Source: an uncultured Saprospirales bacterium (GTDB taxonomy: Bacteria; Bacteroidota; Bacteroidia; Chitinophagales; Saprospiraceae). Taken from it: 46,110 nucleotides of DNA. The position numbers were made by a program, and so were the translations under genes. The stretch's first letter is position 1; the number at the start of each line of letters is the position of its first letter. The notes beneath the pieces are model-generated. The model worked only from the letters and a program-made list of their open reading frames with translations, did no database searches and was not told where the DNA came from. Below are positions 25,232 to 35,081 of the stretch, in pieces. Location: contig CALMIR010000096.1 of the NCBI GenBank assembly GCA_937864265.1, positions 1-46,110 of the forward strand. Direction: 5' to 3'.

Positions 25232-25953
25232 AATTTTATTATGAACTCGCCGATTGGTGGCACCTCATGTCTGCCCCCGAAGAATACGAAGCAGAAGCGG
25301 GCATTTTTTGGGAAATCATCACCCGGCACAAAGCAGATGTAAAAACTGCGCTGGAACTGGGCAGCGGTGGAGGCAACAACGCTTTTCACCTCAAGCATAA
25401 ATGTGCTTTTACGCTCAGCGATATTTCCCCGGCGATGATTCAGAAAAGTCAGGAAATCAACCCAGAATGCGCACACCACGTAGGCGACATGCGTACGCTA
25501 GATTTACAACAGACTTTTGATTTGGTGTTTATCCATGACGCCATTATGTTCTTGACCTCAGAAGAAGACTTGCTGCGCGTATTTGAAGTGGCCAAAAAAC
25601 ATTTGAATCCGGGCGGCTTGCTGTTCATTACACCCGATTTTTTCAAAGAAACCTTTGTGCCTTCAACCGATTGTGATGGCCAAGATGATGGACATAGAAG
25701 CCTGCGCTACCTCGAATGGTACTACGATAAAGATCCCGACGATTCCGTCTTTGAGGTGGAATATGTATATCTGTTGAAAAACGGAAATGAACCGACCCAG
25801 TGTTTGCACGAAACCTATCAGGAGGGACTTTTTTCCAAAATCACCTGGGAGCGCCTGCTGAAGCAGTCGGGTTTTGAGGTCATTTTTGAACCCATTCAGC
25901 ATACGGGTTTGGAGGACATGACCTTTTATGGAATTGTTGGAAAAATGAATTAG
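25228..25953 (+). CDS. Class I SAM-dependent methyltransferase
   Basis: 241 residues with motif I ALELGSGGGNNAFHLKHKCA, acidic strand-2 end LSDISPAMIQKS, motif II DLVFIHDAIMFL and the LNPGGLLFITPDF strand, all diagnostic of class I methyltransferases. The C-terminal half may bind substrate. It overlaps the SRPBCC-like gene by 4 bp, so the two are translated together. Methyl acceptor unknown. Confidence 0.9.
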   Translation: MKFYYELADWWHLMSAPEEYEAEAGIFWEIITRHKADVKTALELGSGGGNNAFHLKHKCAFTLSDISPAMIQKSQEINPECAHHVGDMRTLDLQQTFDLVFIHDAIMFLTSEEDLLRVFEVAKKHLNPGGLLFITPDFFKETFVPSTDCDGQDDGHRSLRYLEWYYDKDPDDSVFEVEYVYLLKNGNEPTQCLHETYQEGLFSKITWERLLKQSGFEVIFEPIQHTGLEDMTFYGIVGKMN

Positions 25954-25977
25954 AATGGTAATAGATGCCGCCTCCGA

Positions 25978-26763
25978 CTACTTCCGCCACCAGGGAAAAA
26001 ACGCCGAAGTCCGCTGCACATAATCGGCATATTCTGGTCGGGTGCTTTTCAGGCGCTTTTCCAACAAAGGCACCCCGGATACCCGCATCAATAAAAAGGT
26101 CATCAACAAGGGGCTGAATACCAGCAAAATACCATCAGGCAAAGCTAGCGCAAAACAAAAATAGCCCCACCACAACAAGGCATCCCCAAAATAATTGGGG
26201 TGGCGGCTATAGCGCCAAAGCCCTTTGTCCAATACTTTGCCTTTGTTAGTCGGTTTTGATTTAAAGCGGCGCAATTGCTCATCCGCCACTGCTTCAAATC
26301 CAAAGCCCAGCAGCCAAAGCCCGATACCCAAGCCGTCCCAATAGCTGAATGGAGTAGGGGAGGAGAGCGCCACATGAGCCAGGGGCGTTGCGATAAGCCA
26401 AAGCAATACCCCTTGCAAGGCAAAAACCTGAAACCAGGACACCCACCAATAATGCCTACCTGAAGCTGCCCGGAATGCCTGATAGCGGTAGTCTTCTCCT
26501 TTGCCCAAGTTGCGCCAACCGATGTGCAGGCTCAAGCGCAAACCCCAGATACTGAGCAGGATGCCCAGCAAACCCGTTTTGAGGTCAAGTTCTTGGCCAC
26601 TTTTGAATACAAAGAACCAGTAAATCAGCACAAAACCCAAGCCCCAAAACACATCCACGATGCTGGAATCTTTCCAATACAAACTCAGCAGCCACAGAAT
26701 GGAGGTAAGCAACAGGATGAACCCAAGTCCTTGCCAGTAGAGGGGGGTAAAAAGCAAGTCCAT
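25978..26763 (-). CDS. DUF1295 family membrane protein (steroid 5-alpha-reductase-like)
   Basis: 261 residues with six or so membrane segments. The signature NKGKVLDKGLWRYSRHPNYF followed by GDALLWWGYF is the DUF1295/ICMT-like motif that binds NADPH or SAM in relatives. It probably reduces or modifies a lipid; substrate unknown. ATG 26,763 overlaps the stop of the di-heme peroxidase gene by one base, so they form an operon. Confidence 0.9.
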   Translation of the reverse strand: MDLLFTPLYWQGLGFILLLTSILWLLSLYWKDSSIVDVFWGLGFVLIYWFFVFKSGQELDLKTGLLGILLSIWGLRLSLHIGWRNLGKGEDYRYQAFRAASGRHYWWVSWFQVFALQGVLLWLIATPLAHVALSSPTPFSYWDGLGIGLWLLGFGFEAVADEQLRRFKSKPTNKGKVLDKGLWRYSRHPNYFGDALLWWGYFCFALALPDGILLVFSPLLMTFLLMRVSGVPLLEKRLKSTRPEYADYVQRTSAFFPWWRK

Positions 26764-28133
26764 TATTCACAACCCAATTGTTGCCGCGACAGCGCATCGT
26801 TATTGGGAAAGCAATTGCCCGAAGGCAGGGACTCCGGCACGTAGCGCTTTAAGTTGGGGTCGTACAGCGCATTTTCCAAAAACAGGGTAATTGCGTCGAT
26901 TTCCGTTTCTGTTAGCCCTAAGGAAACAAAACTACTGGCCAAATAATGAGCCGGTACATCCGGATTTTCAGCCACCGCCGCATTTTTATAAGCCACTACA
27001 TCGCGCACACTTCTAAAAGTACCGCCATGACCAAAGAATGGGGAATCCTTTAGGTTGTACAATTGAGGCACCTTGAATTTGTAATTATCTTCCGGCCTTC
27101 CCGTAAAACCGCCTCGCCCTAAATCGGCTGGCGAATCGACCGCTGTCAAAAAAGTAGGTTCATCGCAATCAAACAAATCTTTCATCCCAAGCGCATAAAA
27201 TGCCATGCTATTCAGTGCCGGCCCGGTATGGCAACTATTGCAGCCCGCTTTTCCAAAGAAAAGGAGGGCACCTTCTTTCTCGGCAGCACTCATCGCATCA
27301 TAGTCGCCAGCCAACCAAGCCTGGAACGGCGCCTCATTGGCGAATAGCGTTCTTTCATAAGCGGCAATGGCCAATCCACTTGTAATTTTGGTGTAGCGTT
27401 CTTCCGCCGGAACATCCGGGAAGGCGGCATCAAATAGGGCTTTATAACCCGTACTCTCCAGCCAGGCAGTATCCATATCCAGGCGATGCACCGTCAATCC
27501 GGCAATAGCTTGGGTTTCCAAGCCTTGAAAGCCCAGGTAGTTGTTGAAAATGGGCGTATTCGGCGCCCAGGCATTTTCGGTACCTAAATTCATCCCGGTT
27601 GCGCCAAACTGGCCATTCCACAGCATGACTTCCTGGTAAGCCCCGTTCATAGCAGAGGGGCTGCGTATGGGCTGCACGTCCAGATCATTGACGGAATAAG
27701 TCGCATCGGCATCGCGCCCTTCTCCGTTGACACCAAAACCCGTACCACCTTCGCCGATACCCTGAAATCGACCGGCCTGAAACCCTGCGGAAGCAAAATG
27801 GCAGGACGCACAGGAATAGGTACCCAAACCAGCATTTTGCTTGGGTTTTATAGCCAAGCCTGTTTCGTGAAACAACAATCGACCCAGCGCTACTTTTTCA
27901 GCGCTCAGCCAGTTTTTAGGGTCTTGCGGAATGCGGTTGAAATCTTCGCTGGCTGGAAAGCGAAAATGAGCTAAGCCATTTCCAGGCGCATTTTCTACTA
28001 ATACCTGCTCCAATTGCTGGTCTAATTCACTTTTTTCTGGCGAAGGCACGCTGGAGTCATCATCGCTGATACATGCTTGCAGCAGGATCACTACTAGCAA
28101 GAAGAAAACGGAAGTTATTTTTAAACTGGGCAT
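26763..28133 (-). CDS. Di-heme cytochrome c peroxidase/MauG-like lipoprotein
   Basis: 456 residues with lipoprotein signal (MPSLKITSVFFLLVVILLQA then lipid Cys 21). Two c-type heme sites are present: CASCH at about 108-112 and CNSCH at about 298-302. KVALGRLLFHETGLAIK and FKVPQLYNLKDSPFFGHGGT are conserved in this family. Such enzymes reduce H2O2 or oxidise a partner in the periplasm. It is longer than classical CcpA (about 320), fitting the extended MbnH/MauG-like branch. The DUF1295 gene is translationally linked downstream. Confidence 0.92.
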   Translation of the reverse strand: MPSLKITSVFFLLVVILLQACISDDDSSVPSPEKSELDQQLEQVLVENAPGNGLAHFRFPASEDFNRIPQDPKNWLSAEKVALGRLLFHETGLAIKPKQNAGLGTYSCASCHFASAGFQAGRFQGIGEGGTGFGVNGEGRDADATYSVNDLDVQPIRSPSAMNGAYQEVMLWNGQFGATGMNLGTENAWAPNTPIFNNYLGFQGLETQAIAGLTVHRLDMDTAWLESTGYKALFDAAFPDVPAEERYTKITSGLAIAAYERTLFANEAPFQAWLAGDYDAMSAAEKEGALLFFGKAGCNSCHTGPALNSMAFYALGMKDLFDCDEPTFLTAVDSPADLGRGGFTGRPEDNYKFKVPQLYNLKDSPFFGHGGTFRSVRDVVAYKNAAVAENPDVPAHYLASSFVSLGLTETEIDAITLFLENALYDPNLKRYVPESLPSGNCFPNNDALSRQQLGCE

Positions 28134-28515
28134 AGGAAATTTTTTTATGTCCCCTTTTACGACAATACCTTAGTACTGGTTTCAAATACTTCAAAAATAA
28201 GTCTATTCCACGGAATATTCTTTTGAAAATAAAACATTATTTTGAAAACCTACCCCTTACTCCAAATTTTCAAAACAGGTATAAATTCGCTATACAGCCT
28301 ATTCCTTCTGGCGAAAAATGTCTATATATTTAATATATTGATAATCAATATTTTACAGATAAAATCGCTTTGGTTTTTACTCGCTTATGCAATCGTGTAT
28401 ATCAAAAGTATATACTTCTAATACAGAATAATAAATCTATTTTTACCCAAAATCGACGAATTATATTTCTGATTTTTCCGATGTAACAAAATACTTAACC
28501 AGACGCTGTACTTCG
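28134..28515. other. AT-rich divergent intergenic region
   Basis: About 380 bp between the peroxidase gene (minus) and the glucan locus (plus). It is markedly A/T-rich, with long A and T runs and several TAT/ATA stretches, unlike the GC-balanced coding DNA. It must hold promoters for both directions, but I could not fix a TTG/TAnnTTTG pair. Confidence 0.6.
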
Positions 28516-31500
28516 ATGAAAAATTTACTCCTACACTTGCTACTTATTTTTTCGGCAGCGACCCTAGGCGCGCAAGCCGGCCGGGTTTCCATCATGCAGC
28601 AGACTCAAGGCATGACATTGATGGTTAATGGCGAAGCTTTTATGATCAATGGTATGAACTGGGATTATTTCCCTGTGGGTACTAATTATGCTTACACTTT
28701 GTGGAAGCAACCCGATGACATTATCCGGGCGGCGCTGGATGAGGAAATGTCTCTTTTGAAAAACATGGGGGTCAACGCCATTCGCCAATACACCGGCGTT
28801 CCCGCCAAATGGATCCGATACATTTACGAAAATTACGGCATTTATACCATGCTCAACCATTCTTTTGGTCGGTATGGGCTTACTTTGGATGGTGCTTGGG
28901 TAGCCAATACGGAGTATGCCGACCCCAGGGTACGCGAGTTATTGATGCGTGAGGTTCAGGAAATGACCGAGGAATACCGGAATACCCCAGGGTTGTTGAT
29001 GTACTTACTGGGGAATGAAAACAACTACGGCTTATTTTGGGAAGGTGCTGAAACAGAAGACATTCCCATTGAAGACCGCAAGTCCACCATTCGCGCAGAA
29101 GCCATGTACAAGCTGTTTAATGAAGCGGCTGTAAAAATGAAAGCCATTGATACCACGCATCCGGTAGCTATGTGCAACGGCGACTTACTTTTTCTAGATA
29201 TCATCGCCCGTGAATGCCCCAGTGTGGACATTTTTGGAGTCAATATGTATCGCGGCGTTTCTTTTGGCGATGCTTTCGAGCGGGTAAGAACGGAATACGG
29301 CAAACCCCTGATGTTCACCGAATTTGGTGCCGATGCCTTCAATGCGATCACCAATAGCGAAGACCAACAGTCTCAAGCCTATTATATGGTAGGCAACTGG
29401 AAAGAAATTTATGAAAATGCAGCGGGTTTGGGTAAAGCAGGCAACTCGATCGGCGGTTTTACCTTCCAATTCAGCGACGGTTGGTGGAAATACGGCCAAA
29501 CCAGCAACCTGGATGTACACGATAACAACGCTTCCTGGTCAAACGGCGGTTACGCCAACGATTATGAGCCGGGCGAAAACAACATGAATGAAGAGTGGTT
29601 TGGTATATGCGCCAAAGGGCCGACCAACGAAAGAGGGCTATACCATTTATATCCTCGCGCCGCCTATTATGCCTTAAAGGAAGCACATCAGCTCAATCCT
29701 TACGGAAATGGGGTAAGTCTGGCATCTGTCCAAACCCATTTTGACAATATCCTTTTGATGGATGCCGTGGTCAGTGCAAGAGGCGATAAGGCCGCTTTGG
29801 AAAGCGAGCAGACGGGGAAAATCCGGCTTAGCCGCTTGAGTGCAGAATTGACTACCTTTAATACAGGTGGTAGCCTAATCACTACGCCCAAAGAAGCCGA
29901 CCCCAACGCAGAAGTGTTTCCCAACCAATTGGGATTCGACCACATGCAATCCTTTTTTGTAGGCGTAGCAGGCAATCCTGCACCCAATATGCGGGCAAAT
30001 GTAGAGTTCAACGTACTGGGTAATGTCGCGCAAAACCCCATCAACGAAATATTTTACGAAAACCGGGGGCGTCCGGTAGTGACCAATACGGCCAATGGCC
30101 CAGTCACTTTGAATGATGTCAACAGGATTCAGTTCTATCGGGCGGATTTCACTTGGAATCACAAAGACTTTGACCTGACGGGCTTTTACAGAACAGGGCA
30201 TTACCATTGGGGCTACGAGGGCGATTTTTTCGGCCTTTACCCTGAAGCCAATTACGGCCCTAATATTGACATTTACAATGGTCAGGCACCGCTGGGCTTT
30301 GAATTGGATGGCAAAAGAAAGCTAAAAGGCTTGAGCATAGCGATGGGGCCAGAGTTATGGTGGGGCGCCAACCCGGCGGTATTGGTAAAATACAGCAAGC
30401 AATTGGGGGGCATTGACCTGACGGGTATTTTCCACGAAGACTTGGAGCAGCGCGGTACAACCGAAAGCTCCTTTGCGATACCACAGCCCAAAACACGACG
30501 TGCCACGCTACACGCCAAGACCAAAATAGGCGGGCTCGGCTTTGAACTCGGTGGTATTTGGGGCGGAGACCCCCTGATTGGCAGAACATTCCAAATCGCG
30601 GTAGAAGACAAAGAGGAATACACCGTTTATCAAGATCAGATCAATGCAGAGGATACTTGGGGCGGCAAGGTGAAGCTGACTTTTTCAAAAGGCAGAATCA
30701 ATTGGTATGGGCAAGCAGCAGCGATGGCGCTGGTGGCCAATGGCGGCGCAGATTATACGAAGACATTCACTGGATGGCGATTGAAAGACAGCGGCAGTGG
30801 CAATCAATACAATGTTTTAAGTGGCTTCACTTACGGAATGGGTAATTTTCAGATAGCGCCTAACTTTTTGTGGCAACGCCCTATAGAAGGCCCTATCCCT
30901 TCGGATGTACCTGCTCCGGGCAGACCGCGCAATATCCTGGATGATCCTTTTTCCGTCAGGGTAAACCGCGAAACGGTGGCCGGAGAAATCCTGATCACTT
31001 TCGACCCTACACCTGGTACGTGGATGTACGAATGGGACAACGACAAAGCAGAAGATGCAGAGTTTGCCTTGAGCGCGGGCTTTGTATATCGCCATCTGCC
31101 CACGATTCAGGATGCGGCTATTGGTATCCTACCCGATGGGCGCACCACTTTTGCTTTTCCCGGTTCGGCACCAGCCGAGGATTTATGGGAGGCTTATGCC
31201 CGCATCGTATCCAAATGGAATCCTGATTTTGGCTTCATCGCCAACGTCTATTCTGGCAATGCCCAGGCCAATGGCAGTGACCCCAGACTCCTTCAGCGTT
31301 TTGGTGTTGATCTGCGCATGATTTACAAAAAAATCAAGTTGACCTCAGCGGTAAAAGTTAATGACTGGGGGCCTTTTGATTACCACCGCGATTTCAACCT
31401 AACTTTCCCCTTGCAATTGATGATGGATCTATCTACTTCGTTGGGAAAACCACAGTGGTTTGATCTGCCCAATACCAAGATCGGTGTGCAGGGCATTTTC

Positions 31501-31650
31501 CGCACCCTCGATCAGTTTTCGCCGCGCTATGCCCCCACCTATGTACTTAACGCAAATGGGGAACTGGTGAGCGACCCGACAGCGCCTGGCTATGACAATG
31601 GCAATGAATGGGAAATACGCACGTACATTCACATCAACATCTTTCAGTAA
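28516..31650 (+). CDS. GH-A clan glycosidase fused to a C-terminal outer-membrane beta-barrel-like domain
   Basis: 1,044 residues. Signal peptide (about 1-20) leads to a TIM-barrel glycosidase like GH2-C/GH5: MYLLGNENNYGLFW holds the acid/base Glu168 and PLMFTEFGADAF the nucleophile Glu269. From about 430 to the end the sequence changes to alternating polar/hydrophobic strands with aromatic ends, turns rich in Gly/Asn/Asp, and a final strand WEIRTYIHINIFQ, as in outer-membrane barrels. It may anchor the enzyme in the outer membrane or pass its product. It opens the glucan locus, 27 bp before the binding lipoprotein. The exact GH family is not certain, and the barrel reading is inference from pattern. 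Confidence 0.8.
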   Translation: MKNLLLHLLLIFSAATLGAQAGRVSIMQQTQGMTLMVNGEAFMINGMNWDYFPVGTNYAYTLWKQPDDIIRAALDEEMSLLKNMGVNAIRQYTGVPAKWIRYIYENYGIYTMLNHSFGRYGLTLDGAWVANTEYADPRVRELLMREVQEMTEEYRNTPGLLMYLLGNENNYGLFWEGAETEDIPIEDRKSTIRAEAMYKLFNEAAVKMKAIDTTHPVAMCNGDLLFLDIIARECPSVDIFGVNMYRGVSFGDAFERVRTEYGKPLMFTEFGADAFNAITNSEDQQSQAYYMVGNWKEIYENAAGLGKAGNSIGGFTFQFSDGWWKYGQTSNLDVHDNNASWSNGGYANDYEPGENNMNEEWFGICAKGPTNERGLYHLYPRAAYYALKEAHQLNPYGNGVSLASVQTHFDNILLMDAVVSARGDKAALESEQTGKIRLSRLSAELTTFNTGGSLITTPKEADPNAEVFPNQLGFDHMQSFFVGVAGNPAPNMRANVEFNVLGNVAQNPINEIFYENRGRPVVTNTANGPVTLNDVNRIQFYRADFTWNHKDFDLTGFYRTGHYHWGYEGDFFGLYPEANYGPNIDIYNGQAPLGFELDGKRKLKGLSIAMGPELWWGANPAVLVKYSKQLGGIDLTGIFHEDLEQRGTTESSFAIPQPKTRRATLHAKTKIGGLGFELGGIWGGDPLIGRTFQIAVEDKEEYTVYQDQINAEDTWGGKVKLTFSKGRINWYGQAAAMALVANGGADYTKTFTGWRLKDSGSGNQYNVLSGFTYGMGNFQIAPNFLWQRPIEGPIPSDVPAPGRPRNILDDPFSVRVNRETVAGEILITFDPTPGTWMYEWDNDKAEDAEFALSAGFVYRHLPTIQDAAIGILPDGRTTFAFPGSAPAEDLWEAYARIVSKWNPDFGFIANVYSGNAQANGSDPRLLQRFGVDLRMIYKKIKLTSAVKVNDWGPFDYHRDFNLTFPLQLMMDLSTSLGKPQWFDLPNTKIGVQGIFRTLDQFSPRYAPTYVLNANGELVSDPTAPGYDNGNEWEIRTYIHINIFQ

Positions 31651-31677
31651 CCAACACTATCCAAAAAAAATCGAGCG

Positions 31678-34065
31678 ATGAAAAATACCTATTATTTTCC
31701 GATCATCTGCCTGTTTTCAGTTTGTATGGCATTTCTGGCAAGTTGTGAACGCGATGTGGACGAGCTGGAATTGGCCACTTATCCGACCACTGCCGAGGTG
31801 TTTATCGATGCCTTCAGCGCAGGACTAAATTATGCCGCTTTTGGCGGTTCCGACGTTCGGGCTTTTGATGTGGACACAGAGGTGAAATATAGCGGCACAG
31901 CATCTATGCGCATTGCTGTACCCGATTTTGAAGACCCAGCAGGCGCTTATGCCGGGGGTGTTTATTTTACAAGTACAGGTCGCGATTTGTCGGGTTATAC
32001 GGCACTGACTTTTTGGGCAAAAGCCTCCAAATCCGCTACAATAGACCTCATTGGTTTTGGCAATGATCTGGGGGAAAATAAATACCAGACAGCCATAGCT
32101 GGGCTAGAAGTGAATACCAATTGGCGCAAATATTACATACCTATACCCGATCCTACCAAGTTGACAGCAGAACGGGGAATGCTTTTTTATTCGGAAGGCC
32201 CTGAAGATGGTAAAGGCTATACCTTCTGGATCGATGAAGTGCAATTTGAAAATCTGGGTACCATTGCTCATGCTCGTCCGGGTATCTTCAATGGAGAAGA
32301 CCTAAATGTGGAAGCAGAAACTGGAGCCGTATTTTCCGCTCAAGGTTTTGCCACCTTTAACTTACCCAATGGCGTGGATCAGCGGGTGGAGGCTGCGCCT
32401 TCCTATTTCGAGTACAGCTCCTCCGATGGAAGTATAGCCAGTGTGAGTGCTTCCGGTCAGGTTTTGGTGATGGATGCAGGTACGGCTGTTATTACAGCTA
32501 CGCTGGGGGGAATTGAAGCGGAAGGTTCGCTGACCATCGTTTCTACTGGAGCCCCGATTTTGCCCCTGACTGCCGCACCTACACCTAGCATCCCGGCAGA
32601 AGATGTGATCTCTGTTTTTAGCAATGCGTATGAAAATGTGCCAGTGGATTTTTTCAATGGCTATTGGCAGTTTTCCACAGCGCAAACCTTTGATGTACAG
32701 GTGAATGGCGATGATATCAAGCGCTATACCCAGCTCAATTTTGTGGGCATACAGTTTACAGCCCCTACCATAGACGCTTCAGAAATGACGGACTTCCACA
32801 TTGATATCTGGACACCTGATGCGGTAGCACCTTCTACCACTTTCAAGATTTTACTCGTTGACATTGGGCCCGATGGTTCTTTTGATGGAGGGGATAATTC
32901 CTCGCATGAAATTACCATCAGCAGTTCGATGCTTCAGTCGGAAGCTTGGGTTAGCATTGACCTGCCATTTTCTAGTTTTCCAGGGTTAACTTCCAGGTCG
33001 CATCTGGCGCAAATCGTGCTTTCTGGCGACTTACCCAATGTTTTTGTAGATAATATCTATTTCTATGACGATGGTAATGGAGGCGGGGGGCCTGATGGCC
33101 CGCAAGTGGCTGCGCCAAACCCGACTCAAGCGGCAAGCGATGTGCTTTCCATTTTCAGCGATGCGTATTCGAATTTGCCCGGAACAGACTTTAATCCCAA
33201 CTGGGGACAAGGAACTGTGGTGACACAGGAAGCGATCGCAGGTAATAATACCTTGGTTTACAATGGATTGGATTATCAAGGGCTACAACTGGCGTTTAAT
33301 CAGGATATTTCCGACATGGATTTCCTGCACCTGGACTATTGGAGCAGTAACTCTTCTTTGCTCAATGTGTATTTAATCAGCCCTGGCCCTCTGGAAGCAG
33401 CTTATGCACTAAGTGTTCCTACCAGTGGCTGGTCGAGTGTTGATATACCGCTTTCCGCTTTTGCCGGCGTGGACTTGGCTGATATTTTCCAGTTCAAGTT
33501 TGATGGTAATGGCACGATTTATCTGGATAATATCTACTTCTTCAAAGATGATGGCGGGGGCGGAACAGAGCCTACAGCGGCAGCACCAACGCCTACCTTG
33601 CCACAGGCCAGCGTCATATCCCTGTTTAGCGAAGCCTACACTAACGTACCTGTTGATACCTGGCGTACGGATTGGTCGTCGGCCAATTTGGAAGATGTCA
33701 GCGTAGCGGGTAATGCGGTGAAAAAATATTCGGCGCTCGACTTTGTGGGGATTGAAACAGTGGCCAATCAAATTGATGCGGCAGCTATGACGCACTTCCA
33801 TATTGATGTCTGGTCAGCTGATTTTACCTTTTTTGGAATCAAACTGGTGGATTTTGGCGCAGATGGTGCTTTTGGTGGCGGCGACGATGTGGAGCATCAG
33901 ATCAATTTCGATATGCCTGCAAAAAGTCAATGGGTCAGCTATGACATTCCTTTGAGCGATTTTACTGGATTGGTCACAAGAGGTCATATCGCCCAGTTCA
34001 TTTTGGTAGGACAGCCGACGGGTGCCAATACGGTTTATGTGGATAATTTGTATTTCCACAATTAA
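31678..34065 (+). CDS. Multi-module surface glucan-binding lipoprotein
   Basis: 795 residues: lipoprotein signal with lipid Cys 23 (CMAFLASCERD), a carbohydrate-binding-like beta domain (about 40-195, ending TFWIDEVQFENLG), a bacterial Ig-like domain (about 215-290), then three repeated modules starting near 298, 477 and 635. Modules open with AAPTPS..DVISVFS and end YVDNLYFHN-like. Modules 1 and 3 have a VPVD start after NAYENV or EAYTNV; module 2 has a shorter FNPNWGQG type. Both types recur in the T9SS protein at 37,925. No catalytic motif is seen. It takes the place a SusD or SGBP would occupy in a glucan locus. Confidence 0.83.
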   Translation: MKNTYYFPIICLFSVCMAFLASCERDVDELELATYPTTAEVFIDAFSAGLNYAAFGGSDVRAFDVDTEVKYSGTASMRIAVPDFEDPAGAYAGGVYFTSTGRDLSGYTALTFWAKASKSATIDLIGFGNDLGENKYQTAIAGLEVNTNWRKYYIPIPDPTKLTAERGMLFYSEGPEDGKGYTFWIDEVQFENLGTIAHARPGIFNGEDLNVEAETGAVFSAQGFATFNLPNGVDQRVEAAPSYFEYSSSDGSIASVSASGQVLVMDAGTAVITATLGGIEAEGSLTIVSTGAPILPLTAAPTPSIPAEDVISVFSNAYENVPVDFFNGYWQFSTAQTFDVQVNGDDIKRYTQLNFVGIQFTAPTIDASEMTDFHIDIWTPDAVAPSTTFKILLVDIGPDGSFDGGDNSSHEITISSSMLQSEAWVSIDLPFSSFPGLTSRSHLAQIVLSGDLPNVFVDNIYFYDDGNGGGGPDGPQVAAPNPTQAASDVLSIFSDAYSNLPGTDFNPNWGQGTVVTQEAIAGNNTLVYNGLDYQGLQLAFNQDISDMDFLHLDYWSSNSSLLNVYLISPGPLEAAYALSVPTSGWSSVDIPLSAFAGVDLADIFQFKFDGNGTIYLDNIYFFKDDGGGGTEPTAAAPTPTLPQASVISLFSEAYTNVPVDTWRTDWSSANLEDVSVAGNAVKKYSALDFVGIETVANQIDAAAMTHFHIDVWSADFTFFGIKLVDFGADGAFGGGDDVEHQINFDMPAKSQWVSYDIPLSDFTGLVTRGHIAQFILVGQPTGANTVYVDNLYFHN

Positions 34066-34141
34066 TAGCATTTCATTGATTTAGGTTTGCTGCATTTGCT
34101 GATGTCGTAAACCTGAAAACACAAAAGAAATAAAACCTATC

Positions 34142-34993
34142 ATGCAACATTTAATGATAAAATCCATAGGCAAAAGCCTTTTCATGTTAGGACTCATGGC
34201 AGTCTTATTGCTCAATTTAAACAATTGTGAGGTGAACGAAGCGCAAACACTCGAACAGCGCAATTGGCAACTGGTTTGGAGTGATGATTTTGACGGGGAG
34301 GCAGGTACCTTACCTGATGCCTCTAAATGGACTTATGATATCGGAACCGGCGACAATGGCTGGGGCAATCAGGAGTTGGAATATTACACCAACCGACCAG
34401 AGAATGTGTCATTGGACGGGGAAGGTCATCTGGTTATTACGGCTCGCCGCGAAGCCTTTGCCGGATCGGCTTTTACATCAGCCCGTATCAAAACGCAGGG
34501 TTTATTTTCACAAGCTTATGGCCGCTTTGAAGCCCGCATAAAAACGCCTTACGGCCCTGGTATTTGGCCCGCTTTCTGGATGTTGGGCGATAATATCGAA
34601 ACCATAGGTTGGCCGCTTTGTGGCGAGATAGATATCTTGGAGTTGCGCGGCCAGGAGCCCAATATTATCAATGGCACCCTGCACGGACCTGGCTATTCGG
34701 GAGGGGCTGCCATAACCCAGACTTATGGCTTTGAGAGCGATCGCTTCGATGTTGATTTCCATCTATTTGCTGTAGAATGGGGCGAGGACTATATTGACTT
34801 TTTTGTGGATGATACGCTTTATCAACGACTTACCCCGGATGATTTGACGGGAGAGTGGGTGTTTGATACCCCATTTTTTCTCATCTTGAATGTGGCAGTA
34901 GGGGGCAATTATGTAGGCTTTCCAACGAGTTTGACGCCTTTTCCACAAATGATGACAGTGGATTATGTGAAGGTATATAGAGAAGTTGGGTGA
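34142..34993 (+). CDS. GH16 family endo-beta-1,3-glucanase (laminarinase-like)
   Basis: 283 residues. After a hydrophobic leader with probable lipid Cys29 (LLNLNNCE; loose lipobox), a GH16 jelly roll runs to the end. The catalytic motif GEIDILELRG gives nucleophile E162, D164 and acid/base E167; WGNQELEYYTNRPENVSLDG and YGPGIWPAFWMLG are conserved in bacterial laminarinases. It would cut beta-1,3(-1,4)-glucans at the cell surface. It lies 76 bp after the binding lipoprotein and before a hairpin at 35,044-35,081. Confidence 0.94.
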   Translation: MQHLMIKSIGKSLFMLGLMAVLLLNLNNCEVNEAQTLEQRNWQLVWSDDFDGEAGTLPDASKWTYDIGTGDNGWGNQELEYYTNRPENVSLDGEGHLVITARREAFAGSAFTSARIKTQGLFSQAYGRFEARIKTPYGPGIWPAFWMLGDNIETIGWPLCGEIDILELRGQEPNIINGTLHGPGYSGGAAITQTYGFESDRFDVDFHLFAVEWGEDYIDFFVDDTLYQRLTPDDLTGEWVFDTPFFLILNVAVGGNYVGFPTSLTPFPQMMTVDYVKVYREVG

Positions 34994-35046
34994 GGGTGAG
35001 GGTGAGGGTGAGGGTGAGAGTGAGAGTGAGGGTGAGGGTGAGGGTG
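34989..35046. repeat. GTGAGG-type tandem hexamer repeat
   Basis: About nine or ten copies of GGTGAG with two GAGAGT variants start at the GH16 stop codon. It looks slippage-prone. The similar GTG/GAG-rich tract at the window start suggests it belongs to the composite repeat family. Confidence 0.85.
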
Positions 35047-35081
35047 TGTGGGCATGGCTAGGCTTGGCCATGCCCACACAC
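35044..35081. terminator. Perfect 15-bp stem hairpin downstream of GH16
   Basis: GTGTGTGGGCATGGC (35,044-35,058) pairs exactly with 35,067-35,081 around an 8-nt loop. There is no T-run after it. It may end or stabilise the GH16 transcript. Confidence 0.6.

Noticed and set aside
29025-30623. Several antisense ORFs over the glycosidase gene, and similar ones over other genes
   Set aside because: They are shadows of strongly supported coding frames, with no family motifs or starts.
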